Of a stretch of 45,868 bases of DNA, positions 15,548 through 23,201 are shown piece after piece. The notes below the pieces were generated by a model, which saw only the letters and a program-made list of their open reading frames with translations, searched no databases and was not told the DNA's origin. Position 1 is the stretch's first letter. Each line of letters begins with the position of its first letter. This DNA is from Clostridia bacterium (lineage in GTDB: Bacteria > Bacillota > Clostridia > Christensenellales > Aristaeellaceae), in contig JAFZPI010000038.1 of the NCBI GenBank assembly GCA_017552615.1, forward strand, positions 1 to 45,868, given 5' to 3'. The position numbers were made by a program, and so were the translations under genes.

Positions 15548-16960
15548 TCAGCCCTCCTTTCGCTTGTCGTCCTGTGCGGCTTCTTTCGTAGCTTCCTTCG
15601 CGGCCAGGGCCGCCTTCTCGGCGTCTTCCCTTGCCTTCTGCTGGCGGCGGCGGATGTTCACGATGCGCTTTCCGGCGCGGAAGGACTGGGTCAGCAGCCG
15701 CTTGGCCGGGCAAACGAAGGTGCAGGCGCCGCACTCGATGCAGTTCATCACGCCGACCTTGTCCGCCTCATCGAACCGTTCCGCGCGGATCAGGTGATCC
15801 ATCTTCATCGGCTGGAGGTTCATCGGGCAGGCGCGCATGCAGCGGCCGCAGCGGATGCAGGGGCTCTCCTCCGGGTCGACGGCTTCCTTGCCCAGGGCCA
15901 GGATGCCGGAGCAGCCCTTGGTCACCGGAATATCGATGTCGGTGAAGGCCGTGCCCATCATCGGGCCGCCGGAGATCAGCTTGCAGGTTCCGGGCAGGGT
16001 GCCGCCGCAGGCCCGCAGGAGATCCCGGACCGGGGTGCCGATCCGCACGAGGAAGTTGTGGGGCTCCTGCACCAGGCCGCCCACGGTCGTGATGCGGCGG
16101 ACCAGGGGCTTCCCCTCGCGCAGGGCCTTGTAGATCGCATAGCAGGTGGCGGCGTTGAGGACCACGCAGCCCGCGTCGATGGGCAGGCCGCCCGCGGGGA
16201 CCACGCGTTTGGTCAAAGCATAAATCAGCTGTTTCTCACCGCCTTGCGGATAGCGGACCGGCAGGGGCTGGACCCGGATCGCCGGATTCCCGGCCGCGGC
16301 GTTCTGCAGGGCGGCAATGGCGTCGGGCTTGTTCTGCTCCACGCCGATGATGGCTTCCGGCACGGAAAAGATCTTCAGCAGAAGCGAGACTGCGTCGATG
16401 ATCTCCGGAGCGCGCTCGAGCATCAGGCGGTGGTCGGCGGTCAGGTAGGGCTCGCACTCCGCACCGTTGACGATCAGTTTTTCAAAATGCTTGTCCGGGG
16501 CGATGCTCAACTTCACCGGGGTCGGGAAGGTGGCGCCGCCCATGCCGACGATGCCTGCTTCCCGGATGACGCCAATGGCTTCCTTGGGCGTCATGCTCTC
16601 CGGATCCGCGGGTGGGCAGAGTTCCATCCATTCATCCCGGAAGTCGTTGTCGATGACGACAGCTTCTACCTCGACACCGCTGAACGTCATGGTGCGGATG
16701 ATGTCCACCACCGTGCCGGAAACCGAGGAATGCACTGGAGCGGAGACGAACGCTGCCGCTTCGCCGATCTTTTGGCCGACACGGACCGGATCGCCCTTGG
16801 CGACGATCACCTTGGCCGGAGCGCCGCCGTGCTGGGACATAGGGATTACCACCCGCTTTGACGCCGGCAGTTCCGTGATGGGGTTGGCCCCGTTCACGGC
16901 CTTTCCGTTGCGACCTTCCTGCGGGTGGATTCCACCGGGAAACAGGCGTTTTCCATACAC
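15548..16960 (-). CDS. rnfC: Rnf complex subunit C (NADH/FMN-binding)
   Basis: A 470-residue peripheral subunit where NAD+ is reduced. GTG at 16960 is chosen as start because GGAGGAGGG lies 9 bases upstream and the protein then begins MYGKRLFPGGIHPQEG, as in homologues; an in-frame ATG at 17014 would add 18 residues placed over the ribosome binding site. The NADH/FMN-binding core spans about residues 120-340 ('GMGGATFPTPVKL', 'IVNGAECEPYLTADHRLM', 'GGEKQLIYALT'). Two [4Fe-4S] motifs follow, CIRCGRCMRACP near 366 and CIECGACTFVCP near 404, then a charged coiled tail. It is first in the rnfCDEAB operon behind a strong promoter. Confidence 0.94.
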   Translation of the reverse strand: MYGKRLFPGGIHPQEGRNGKAVNGANPITELPASKRVVIPMSQHGGAPAKVIVAKGDPVRVGQKIGEAAAFVSAPVHSSVSGTVVDIIRTMTFSGVEVEAVVIDNDFRDEWMELCPPADPESMTPKEAIGVIREAGIVGMGGATFPTPVKLSIAPDKHFEKLIVNGAECEPYLTADHRLMLERAPEIIDAVSLLLKIFSVPEAIIGVEQNKPDAIAALQNAAAGNPAIRVQPLPVRYPQGGEKQLIYALTKRVVPAGGLPIDAGCVVLNAATCYAIYKALREGKPLVRRITTVGGLVQEPHNFLVRIGTPVRDLLRACGGTLPGTCKLISGGPMMGTAFTDIDIPVTKGCSGILALGKEAVDPEESPCIRCGRCMRACPMNLQPMKMDHLIRAERFDEADKVGVMNCIECGACTFVCPAKRLLTQSFRAGKRIVNIRRRQQKAREDAEKAALAAKEATKEAAQDDKRKEG

Positions 16961-16986
16961 GGGAAAATTCCCTCCTCCTCTTAGAG

Positions 16987-17003
16987 CGCTGTGAAAAACA
17001 GCG
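16987..17003. promoter_or_regulatory. Small hairpin in the rnf 5' leader
   Basis: CGCTGT-GAAAA-ACAGCG in the untranslated leader between the rnf promoter and the rnfC ribosome binding site. There is no T-run, so it is unlikely to terminate; it may affect message stability. Confidence 0.3.
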
Positions 17004-17025
17004 ATTGACCGCAATGCTTCAAGTG

Positions 17026-17054
17026 ATTATACCACAGCTTGTCTTTGCTTGCAA
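17026..17054 (-). promoter_or_regulatory. Sigma-A promoter of the rnf operon
   Basis: On the minus strand, TTGCAA (17054-17049), a 17-base spacer and TATAAT (17031-17026), about 65 bases before the rnfC GTG start. Confidence 0.7.
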
Positions 17055-17130
17055 TGATTGTTAATTTCTTGTCTGCAATTTTATGGAAGAATTAGAGGTG
17101 AAAAACCTGTTTGTTGCGCTTGCCGAGATG

Positions 17131-17309
17131 CAGCCCTCTCAGGCGCTTCGTGCCAGCTCCCCCAGAGGGGGAGCCAAGGGGGTTGGGTGCTTGCCTCTCC
17201 CTCTGGGAGAGGTGCCCCGAAGGGGCGGAGAGGGTCTTCGTTCAGGGAATCCAAAGGCGCCCCAGCTTGCTGGGGAGCTGTCGACGCGAAGCAGTGACTG
17301 AGGGGCTTC
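17131..17309. repeat. Mosaic palindromic repeat element (MITE-like)
   Basis: The outer ends CAGCCCTCTCAGGC (17131-17144) and GACTGAGGGGCTTC (17296-17309) form an imperfect inverted repeat. Inside are AGCTCCCCCAGAGGGGGAGC, CTCTCCCTCTGGGAGAG, GCCCCGAAGGGGC and CCCCAGCTTGCTGGGG, all self-complementary. The last module matches the hairpin at 2530-2552 in inverted orientation, and the CTCTCCCTCTGGGAGAG module recurs at 18094-18110. It fills most of the divergent gap between rnfC and the YgjV-like gene. No coding frame here looks real. Confidence 0.6.
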
Positions 17310-17318
17310 ACGTTGATC

Positions 17319-17346
17319 TTGCAGTTTGCATATCACATGCTATAAT
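17319..17346 (+). promoter_or_regulatory. Sigma-A promoter of the YgjV-like gene
   Basis: TTGCAG (17319-17324), a 16-base spacer and TATAAT (17341-17346), 38 bases before ATG 17384 and directly after the repeat element. Confidence 0.55.
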
Positions 17347-17383
17347 AGAACCAGAAACAGACATTTTGATCGGAGGGATCCTC

Positions 17384-17989
17384 ATGAATTGGATTGAAAT
17401 CGTCGGCTATGTCGGCTCGGGACTGGTATTGATCTCCATGCTGATGCGCTCGGTGTTCCGACTGCGGATCATCAACCTGGCGGGCAGTATCATTTTCTCT
17501 GTCTATGCATTGTTGATCCCGTCCTACCCGACGGCGATCATGAACATCTGCCTGGCGGGCATCAACATCTACTACCTGATCCGCATGAGCAAGCCTGTCC
17601 GGCACTTCAGCGTTTATGAGGACAGCATGGACAGCGCCTGGGTGACCTGGCTACTGGAGCACTATCGGGAGGATATTGCCCTGCATTTCCCGGATTTCAA
17701 GGCGGAAGCCATGAACAGCGCGGACACCCGCGTCTTTGTGGTGCTGCAGGAAAGCGAGGCGGCGGGCCTGCTGATCGGGACCCCGGAAGGGGATAATCTG
17801 ACCATCGCCCTGGACTACGCTACCCCCGTCTACCGTGACTGTTCCGTCGGCACGGCCCTCTACGCAGCCTTGCCCGAAAAGGGCATCCATTCCCTGACCA
17901 TGCCCCATGTGCCGGAAAAGCACCAGGCCTATCTCACCCGGATGGGCTTCGAGCAGCAGGCGGACGGCTCAGCGAAGAAGACGCTGTGA
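17384..17989 (+). CDS. YgjV-like membrane protein with C-terminal GNAT-like domain
   Basis: A 201-residue protein. ATG 17384 follows GGAGG by 7 bases; a longer frame from 17111 would run through the repeat element and is rejected. Residues about 4-75 hold three membrane segments ('EIVGYVGSGLVLISMLMRSV', 'INLAGSIIFSVYALL', 'TAIMNICLAGINIYYLI') typical of the YgjV family of small inner-membrane proteins. Residues about 90-200 look like a shortened GNAT fold, with 'VFVVLQESEAAGLLIG', 'SVGTALYAALPEKGIHSL' and a C-terminal 'HQAYLTRMGFEQQ', the usual last beta-strand/helix of acetyltransferases; whether acetyl-CoA is bound is unclear. Function is unknown. A bidirectional terminator follows. Confidence 0.7.
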   Translation: MNWIEIVGYVGSGLVLISMLMRSVFRLRIINLAGSIIFSVYALLIPSYPTAIMNICLAGINIYYLIRMSKPVRHFSVYEDSMDSAWVTWLLEHYREDIALHFPDFKAEAMNSADTRVFVVLQESEAAGLLIGTPEGDNLTIALDYATPVYRDCSVGTALYAALPEKGIHSLTMPHVPEKHQAYLTRMGFEQQADGSAKKTL

Positions 17990-18025
17990 GAATTCTTCAC
18001 CCATTGTGACGGGACATATGAAAAT

Positions 18026-18053
18026 GAGGCGCTGCAAGCGGCGCCTCTTCTTA
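18026..18053. terminator. Bidirectional intrinsic terminator
   Basis: GAGGCGC (18026-18032) pairs with GCGCCTC (18041-18047), followed by TTCTTAT on the plus strand and by CATTTTC on the minus strand. It lies between the convergent YgjV-like gene and the first anti-sigma gene and can serve both. Confidence 0.6.
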
Positions 18054-18092
18054 TGACTTGATTCAATCATCACAGACCCCTGCCCATTCTTG

Positions 18093-18136
18093 TCTCTCCC
18101 TCTGGGAGAGAAGTCGCCGTAGGCGACAGAGAGGGT
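18093..18136. repeat. Palindromic repeat unit
   Basis: CTCTCCCTCTGGGAGAG followed by GTCGCC-GTA-GGCGAC and AGAGAGGG. It joins the two hairpin modules seen separately at 464-484 and 17190-17230, immediately before the stop codon of the anti-sigma gene. Confidence 0.55.
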
Positions 18137-18143
18137 CCCCGGG

Positions 18144-19310
18144 TCACGTCAATGGGATCGCGTGTTCCGGGTCTTTGGTTTCATCCGCATACACAGGCAC
18201 CAGGGTCAACCCTTCAACGCTTCCCATCCTCGGACAGACCATTTCAAAGACCAGCTGGTTTTCCTCGTTGCACCAGATCGCCTCGACGCCACAATCGTTG
18301 ATGAGTTCGTCGCCTCGGTAAAGGTACCAGTCCATGATCATCCCATCTTCCGCGGAAACATCATCCCAGCTGTTCCAGTACTTGATCCAGGATTCCGGGC
18401 AGGTCACGAGGATACTTCCCCGCAGGTCGATCTGTCCCATCTGCAGGCTTGCCTCGGCTCGCCAGTTTTCTCCGGAGGATGTGCCGGAAAGGCTGATGAA
18501 GTTCTTGTTGCGGGTGAGGGTGAAGGGCAGGTCGGTGCTTTCACCCTGTTCGTAGGAGGTCGCGTACGTAGTGCCTTTCTGATACAGGACGCTGGAGACG
18601 CGGTAGAGCACGGCTTTGAATTCCAGCGTATCCGCGATCCGCTCCTCCGGAATCTCGCACTCCTTCCAGCCGATCCAGCTGCCGTCCTCCTGTACGATGC
18701 CGTCGCCGCCGATGATATCCAGGTAGGTGCCATCTGCGAGGAACAGGCCGTCATGGAGGTTGGCGTCGCGGCACTCGAGCCAGATGGGTTGGCTGCCGTC
18801 CATCTGTTGCAAGGCCGCGTTCCGTTCGGAAATGTCGCTCATCATGTTCTCCGCGGCGATGAAGTTTTCTTCCACATCATCGAAATTGACGATGTCCGGC
18901 GTGCCTTCGTGGACAACGGTAGCATTCCAGTTCCCGGATACCCGGTACGAGATGAAGACGCGGCTGCCTTCATAATAGGCCTGTTCGATCTGTACGGTGA
19001 TGCCGTCCTCGGTTGTCCACTCAAGGCCGACAGGAATGGCGATCTGCTCGAGGGCAGTCAGACGCGGGTCGCCCGCGTAGGTCCCCGACAGTTCCCCAAA
19101 GAGCCTCAGTCCAGCTGCCAACGCGACAGAAATGGACAGGACGATCAGGACGACAGCCGTTGCGATAGAAAATGAAAGTTTCTTTTTCACGGGTTTTTCT
19201 CCTTTCGCATTCGCTAGCACGCGCCTTGCGAGAAAGGGATCTTCCCGCAGGCCGGAGAGCGCAGCGTTCATCGCTTTTTGTACCTTTTCCTGTTCTTCAC
19301 GCAGGGTCAT
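18144..19310 (-). CDS. Anti-sigma factor-like membrane protein, copy 1
   Basis: A 388-residue single-pass protein. The start at 19310 (MTLREEQEKVQ) is preferred over 19319 because it gives the same 14-base overlap with the sigma gene (ATGACC...TGA) as in the second cassette. Residues 1-42 are cytoplasmic and nearly repeat those of copy 2 (EEQEKVQ.A, 'KGEKPVKK'), the likely sigma-binding part. A membrane segment lies at about 45-67. The rest (about 70-388) is extracytoplasmic, resembles DUF4179-type anti-sigma sensors, and differs strongly from copy 2, suggesting a different signal. By analogy it holds the ECF sigma factor inactive until the outer domain senses stress. Confidence 0.72.
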   Translation of the reverse strand: MTLREEQEKVQKAMNAALSGLREDPFLARRVLANAKGEKPVKKKLSFSIATAVVLIVLSISVALAAGLRLFGELSGTYAGDPRLTALEQIAIPVGLEWTTEDGITVQIEQAYYEGSRVFISYRVSGNWNATVVHEGTPDIVNFDDVEENFIAAENMMSDISERNAALQQMDGSQPIWLECRDANLHDGLFLADGTYLDIIGGDGIVQEDGSWIGWKECEIPEERIADTLEFKAVLYRVSSVLYQKGTTYATSYEQGESTDLPFTLTRNKNFISLSGTSSGENWRAEASLQMGQIDLRGSILVTCPESWIKYWNSWDDVSAEDGMIMDWYLYRGDELINDCGVEAIWCNEENQLVFEMVCPRMGSVEGLTLVPVYADETKDPEHAIPLT

Positions 19311-19818
19311 GATCCTCACTCCCTTCCAGCGCGGCGCGCAGTTTTTTTCTTGCCCGGTTCAGCCGGCCGGCGACAGCCTGGTGACTGATCCCAAGTGCCT
19401 GTGCGGCTTCTTCCTGGGTCAGTCCCTGCAGCCAGCAGAGCAGGGCGGCTTCCCGCAGCCGAATGGGCAACCGCATGATCTCGACCGACAGGTTCACATC
19501 GAATGGCTCGGCTGGGGCGGCTGCCTCCGGGAGCATCTCCGGTGTCACCGTCCGGTCCACATGCCGGAACCATCCGGATTTGCGGAGATCTTTGCAGGTG
19601 TTGATGGCGATCCGGGTCAGCCAGCTCTTTTCCGAGGCTTGCTCCCGGAAGTTATCGATATTTCGATAGGCTTTGAGAAAAGTATCCTGGACGGCATCCC
19701 TCGCCAGTTCCTCGTCGTGCAGATAAGCGTAACATAACCGCAGGAGCGGGAGCTGGTAGAGACTGACCATTTGTTCGAGTCTTTCTTCGATCCTGTCAGG
19801 GCCCGTGACAGCATCCAT
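19297..19818 (-). CDS. ECF-type RNA polymerase sigma factor, copy 1
   Basis: A 173-residue sigma-70 family protein with only regions 2 and 4. Region 2 (about residues 20-85) has 'YAYLHDEELARDAVQDTFLKAYRN' and 'SWLTRIAINTCKD'; region 4 (about 110-165) has 'LPIRLREAALLCWLQGLTQEEAAQ' and 'SHQAVAGRLNRARKKLR'. AAGGGGGTGAG precedes ATG 19818. It is translationally coupled to its anti-sigma gene by a 14-base overlap. A possible autoregulatory promoter is at 19842-19869. Length matches copy 2 exactly (173 residues), indicating tandem duplication. Confidence 0.92.
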   Translation of the reverse strand: MDAVTGPDRIEERLEQMVSLYQLPLLRLCYAYLHDEELARDAVQDTFLKAYRNIDNFREQASEKSWLTRIAINTCKDLRKSGWFRHVDRTVTPEMLPEAAAPAEPFDVNLSVEIMRLPIRLREAALLCWLQGLTQEEAAQALGISHQAVAGRLNRARKKLRAALEGSEDHDPA

Positions 19819-19841
19819 GGTCTCTCACCCCCTTGCACTCA

Positions 19842-19869
19842 TTAGACGACAAACGGGTACAAATTGCAA
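19842..19869 (-). promoter_or_regulatory. Candidate ECF promoter of sigma cassette 1
   Basis: Minus-strand TTGCAATTT (19869-19861) and CGTCTAA (19848-19842), with 15 bases from the end of TTGCAA to CGTCTAA. The CGTCTAA part fits an ECF -10 well; the -35 is less typical. If correct, the sigma factor activates its own gene. No equally good match was found in front of copy 2. Confidence 0.4.
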
Positions 19870-19876
19870 GATCATA

Positions 19877-19921
19877 AAAGATCACCCGTGCCGATTTCTT
19901 TTCTCAGCACGTGTGATCTTT
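19877..19921. terminator. Intrinsic terminator between the two sigma cassettes
   Basis: AAAGATCACCCGTGC (19877-19891) pairs with GCACGTGTGATCTTT (19907-19921), 15 pairs with one mismatch and a 15-base loop. The minus-strand transcript ends in CTTTTATG, so it should end the message of cassette 2 and insulate cassette 1. Confidence 0.65.
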
Positions 19922-19953
19922 ATTTGGATATGGTGTTTTCGCTATAAAGAGGG

Positions 19954-21132
19954 TTATTCCGTCTTTTCCGTTACTTTGAACGTCACGGTTTCGTACCGTG
20001 TTTTGTCCCAGCAGTTGTAGGCGCGGATCGTGTAGGTGTCGCTCAGGTTGTTGCGGCCGATGGCGTCTGTCTGGCGGAAGGCTGCGCCAGCTTCAATGGG
20101 CTGATCCCACTCTCCGTTCCCGTTCAGGCGCAGGACACTGCCGCCGGAGGTCAGGCCGTCCGTCAGCCGCTGCGCATATGCTTCGGTTTCGTGGCTCTCC
20201 GGGTCGATGAACTCAAACCACAGGCCGTCCTCCGTCGCGTTGTAGGCGTCAGGGTCTGTGACCTCGTAGTCCAGCGCAACACGGATCTCCAACGGCGTTA
20301 CGATCAGGGTCACAGAGGTCACCCGGACACCTTCGCCGGGGAAATCCATCGGTTCGGTGGAGACAAGCGTTGTGACGGGGACGGAATGGACGGGCAGCGA
20401 GAAGTCGGTTCTCTCCATTTTACTGGCGTCAAAGCTAACATCTCCGTCTTCCACCTGTTCTGCTGAAATCGTCATGGGAAGACAGGTCAGCTGCAGCGGA
20501 ACCTCCAGGTCCGGATGTTCCTCCATGAATTGGGCCTCGATATACAGGGTCAGGGATCTGTCCTCGTTCAGCATGCAGTCCAGGGAATAGTCTGACCAGT
20601 CCACCGAGGTATAGAGATCGACTTCCGTCAGCCGGCCTTCGCAGTGTTCGAAAGCATAGGCCCCGATGGTGGTTTCCTCTTTGAAATCGCGGGACAGGTC
20701 CTGAATCGGATCGTCGGCGCCGCAACCGCCGGTGAAAAGCAGCGCGTTATTCTTGGAAGTGATGTCTGCTGTGAGGCGGAGGATCTTTCCGTCATAGTAG
20801 GATTCCCGGATCGTGCAGGTGACCAGATCGGTCTGTACGGTCAGGTTTTCCTGTGTGATGCTGTTCCCGGAATCAGCCGGGACATAGGAACCCTGGTAGC
20901 TTCCGGCAAAGTCGAGGATACCCCACGCGTTCAGCGTGGCGGCCAGCGCACCGGTCGCCATAACACAGATTAGGACGATGACCAGAATGGTCGTAGCAGA
21001 TAGTTTCTTCACAGGTTTTTCTCCTTTCACGTTCGTAATGACCCGCTGCGCGAGCCATGGATCTTCCTGTACATAGGACAGGGAAGCCCGCACGGCGCGC
21101 TGCACTTTTTCCTGTTCTTCATGCAAGGTCAT
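19954..21132 (-). CDS. Anti-sigma factor-like membrane protein, copy 2
   Basis: A 392-residue single-pass protein paralogous to the one at 18144-19310. The cytoplasmic N-terminus (1-42) shares MTL.EEQEKVQ.A and KGEKPVKK with copy 1; a membrane segment spans about 44-65 (TTILVIVLICVMATGALAA); the outside part (about 66-392) is mainly beta-strand-like and has two cysteines (Cys128 and Cys138 by rough count) that could form a disulfide. It overlaps its sigma gene by 14 bases. The membrane-proximal 'SYQGSYVPADSG' differs from copy 1. It probably releases the partner sigma factor in response to a distinct envelope signal. Confidence 0.72.
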   Translation of the reverse strand: MTLHEEQEKVQRAVRASLSYVQEDPWLAQRVITNVKGEKPVKKLSATTILVIVLICVMATGALAATLNAWGILDFAGSYQGSYVPADSGNSITQENLTVQTDLVTCTIRESYYDGKILRLTADITSKNNALLFTGGCGADDPIQDLSRDFKEETTIGAYAFEHCEGRLTEVDLYTSVDWSDYSLDCMLNEDRSLTLYIEAQFMEEHPDLEVPLQLTCLPMTISAEQVEDGDVSFDASKMERTDFSLPVHSVPVTTLVSTEPMDFPGEGVRVTSVTLIVTPLEIRVALDYEVTDPDAYNATEDGLWFEFIDPESHETEAYAQRLTDGLTSGGSVLRLNGNGEWDQPIEAGAAFRQTDAIGRNNLSDTYTIRAYNCWDKTRYETVTFKVTEKTE

Positions 21133-21640
21133 GCGGATCCCTCCCTTCCAGTGACTCCCGCAGCTTTCGCCTTGCCCGGTTCAACCGGCTGCCGACCGCC
21201 TGCCGCGTGATGCGCAGGACTCCGGCAGCCTCTTCATTGGTCATACCCTGCAGCCAGCAGAGCAGGGCGACTTCCCGCAGCTTGACGGGAAGATTCATGA
21301 GTTCGATGGTCAGGTCGTCATCTTCCGGTCGGACGGCGGACGGCCGTTCCGGAAGCATGTCCGGCGTGACAGTCCGGTCCACGCGCCGGAACCATCCGGT
21401 GCGCATCATATTCTTGCAAGTGTTGACTGCGATCCGGGACAGCCAGGTCTTCTCAGAGGCTTCGCCCCGAAAGCCGTCCAGGTTCCGGTATGCTTTGATG
21501 AAGGTCTCCTGCACCGCGTCCCTGGCCAGGTCTGCGTCGTGCAGGAGCATCGTACAGAGATGGAGCAGCGGGAGCTGGTACAGGCTGATCATTTGCGTAA
21601 TCCGCTCATCCTTCCTGTCAGGGCCCATGACAGGTTCCAC
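21119..21640 (-). CDS. ECF-type RNA polymerase sigma factor, copy 2
   Basis: A 173-residue sigma factor. The GTG at 21640 is preferred: an AAAGGAG site lies 11 bases upstream and the protein then matches copy 1 in length and start (V/M-EPVMGPDR against MDAVTGPDR), while the longer ATG at 21745 adds an unrelated 35 residues. Region 2 includes 'LLHDADLARDAVQETFIKAYRN' and 'WLSRIAVNTCKNM'; region 4 includes 'PVKLREVALLCWLQGMTNEE' and 'ITRQAVGSRLNRARRKLRE'. It shares most of its region 2 and 4 residues with copy 1. It is coupled to its own anti-sigma gene. Target promoters are unknown. Confidence 0.9.
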   Translation of the reverse strand: MEPVMGPDRKDERITQMISLYQLPLLHLCTMLLHDADLARDAVQETFIKAYRNLDGFRGEASEKTWLSRIAVNTCKNMMRTGWFRRVDRTVTPDMLPERPSAVRPEDDDLTIELMNLPVKLREVALLCWLQGMTNEEAAGVLRITRQAVGSRLNRARRKLRESLEGRDPHDLA

Positions 21641-21851
21641 GGCAGCCTCAACTCCTTTCACTTCCACAGACACAGGATACCACAGAAATGGCAACATATC
21701 GGAAAACAAATCCGAAAATAGAACGTAGTCGGACTGCATTTTCATTCAGCAATAGAAGGAAAACCGCGAAAAACCGTCGAATGAAATATAGATACAGATA
21801 AGCTCCTTTCCGTATCTGAAGAGAGTTTATCCGTGTAATGCAGGAGGGTTT

Positions 21852-23078
21852 ATGAAAAAACTGTGTGCCCTGTTCCTGGTTCTGGTGATGATGGTTGCAG
21901 CCGCGGCTGCGGAAGAAACAACCGGCCGAACTATTCCGCGCCTCGAGGGTGAAGGGTTTGACACGCCGGAGGAGGCGGTGATGGCGTATCTGGAAGCCCT
22001 GAACCGCGGCGATATGGGCGGGATGCTGTCCACCTTTGCGATGGAATCGTTTGTCGGGCATATGGACCCGGGGCTGTATCTGGAGAGAAATCGCGTATTT
22101 ACGTTCAATATGGTTTATACCGTTCCGACGACGGATGAATATGCGCAGTCCCTGATCCTGTACAACCGATATGGCAGGATCGCACAAAACCTGCTGACCG
22201 CTTACGCGGTCAATACTGTCGGGGGTTATGAGAGTATCCGGTTCAATAATCTGGAAGAGATCCGGGATTTTGCACAGGAGTTCGAGGAATCCCCGATGGA
22301 CGGGCTGATCGGGAACGTTGAGTTCGTACAGTGGATCAACCCGTTTGCGCTCATGACAGGGAGCGCGACCGTGGCACGGATGGGGAGCGGCATTGTCGGT
22401 GATATCGCTTACTACGGCGCGGATGACTATGCAGAGCTCGTCGCGCTGATCCGTGCCGGCGGCAGGGGCGCCGTGCAGGTCATGTCCTGCGTGAAATACG
22501 GGGATCGCTGGTATAACGCGGATTTCACCGCTCAAACCGCCCTGGCGACCGACCAGTTCAAGTACCCCGTTCAGCAGGTTCTGCGTTTCCTGACGGAAGA
22601 AGAGAGTCGGGCTTTGGCAACCCAGCTGTTGATGGACATCCCGCAGGAGGCTGTGCGGTGGGACGCGGTCCGGGAGAGCGACCTCGGCGGCAGCCGGTGG
22701 CCGCTGGTGTCCCTGAATGTGCAAGGCGTCACCGTATACAGCGATCCGTCCACAGCCCTGAATGACGAAGGGGTTGGCGTCTGGGCCGAACTGCATTTCT
22801 TCAGCGTCGGCGGCGCGGTCATCACCGTGAAAGGCAGCCCTGCCCTGCGGCAAACGCTCGGCATGGCAGATGACACTGCCCGGATTTCCTTACCCTGGCT
22901 GCCGGATGAGTTTCCGCTGGCTTATCCGGCGAAAACGGGCAAAATGATGTCTCTGGTCCGGTTTGTCGACCTCGAGGACCTGCAGCTGGACTTTGAAGGT
23001 CTGGAAGCAATCATGGCAGGTGACACCGTCACTTTCACCTTTTCGGACGGGACGGAAGCGGTGTTCAAGCAGCCGTAA
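21852..23078 (+). CDS. Secreted protein of unknown function
   Basis: A 408-residue protein with a clear signal peptide (MKKLCALFLVLVMMVAAAAA, cleavage near AAA-EE) and AGGAGGG before ATG. Residues about 38-75 ('FDTPEEAVMAYLEALNRGDM' then 'GGMLSTFAMESFV') look like the helix of an NTF2-like or DUF4878-type lipid/ligand-binding fold ('eeaV.aYl.Al..gD'). No lipobox and no catalytic motif are visible; a single cysteine remains in the mature part. It is divergent from sigma cassette 2 and upstream of a double-glycine-leader peptide gene, from which a GC-rich palindrome separates it. I do not recognise a named family. Confidence 0.75.
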   Translation: MKKLCALFLVLVMMVAAAAAEETTGRTIPRLEGEGFDTPEEAVMAYLEALNRGDMGGMLSTFAMESFVGHMDPGLYLERNRVFTFNMVYTVPTTDEYAQSLILYNRYGRIAQNLLTAYAVNTVGGYESIRFNNLEEIRDFAQEFEESPMDGLIGNVEFVQWINPFALMTGSATVARMGSGIVGDIAYYGADDYAELVALIRAGGRGAVQVMSCVKYGDRWYNADFTAQTALATDQFKYPVQQVLRFLTEEESRALATQLLMDIPQEAVRWDAVRESDLGGSRWPLVSLNVQGVTVYSDPSTALNDEGVGVWAELHFFSVGGAVITVKGSPALRQTLGMADDTARISLPWLPDEFPLAYPAKTGKMMSLVRFVDLEDLQLDFEGLEAIMAGDTVTFTFSDGTEAVFKQP

Positions 23079-23093
23079 GGTTTCGCGGCGGAG

Positions 23094-23114
23094 GCCGGAA
23101 AAAGTTTTTCCGGC
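23094..23114. terminator. Palindrome after the secreted-protein gene, possible terminator
   Basis: GCCGGAAAAA-G-TTTTTCCGGC is a perfect 10-bp palindrome 16 bases after the stop codon. The T-run is inside the 3' arm, as in some terminators. A second short palindrome, GAGACCTCGGTCTC, lies at 23151-23164. Confidence 0.45.
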
Positions 23115-23201
23115 AACTGCCAACTCGATTCCGGGGACGTATCAAGCAATGAGACCTCGGTCTCGATTGATGATGAATGATTGATGCAGGAGGCAAAGAT
23201 T

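Noticed and set aside
17111-17383. N-terminal 91-residue extension of the YgjV-like protein
   Set aside because: It translates through the palindromic repeat element and lacks a ribosome binding site; ATG 17384 has GGAGG and a promoter just upstream.
21640-21745. N-terminal extension of ECF sigma copy 2
   Set aside because: The extra 35 residues have no match in copy 1; the GTG at 21640 aligns with the start of copy 1 and has a ribosome binding site.
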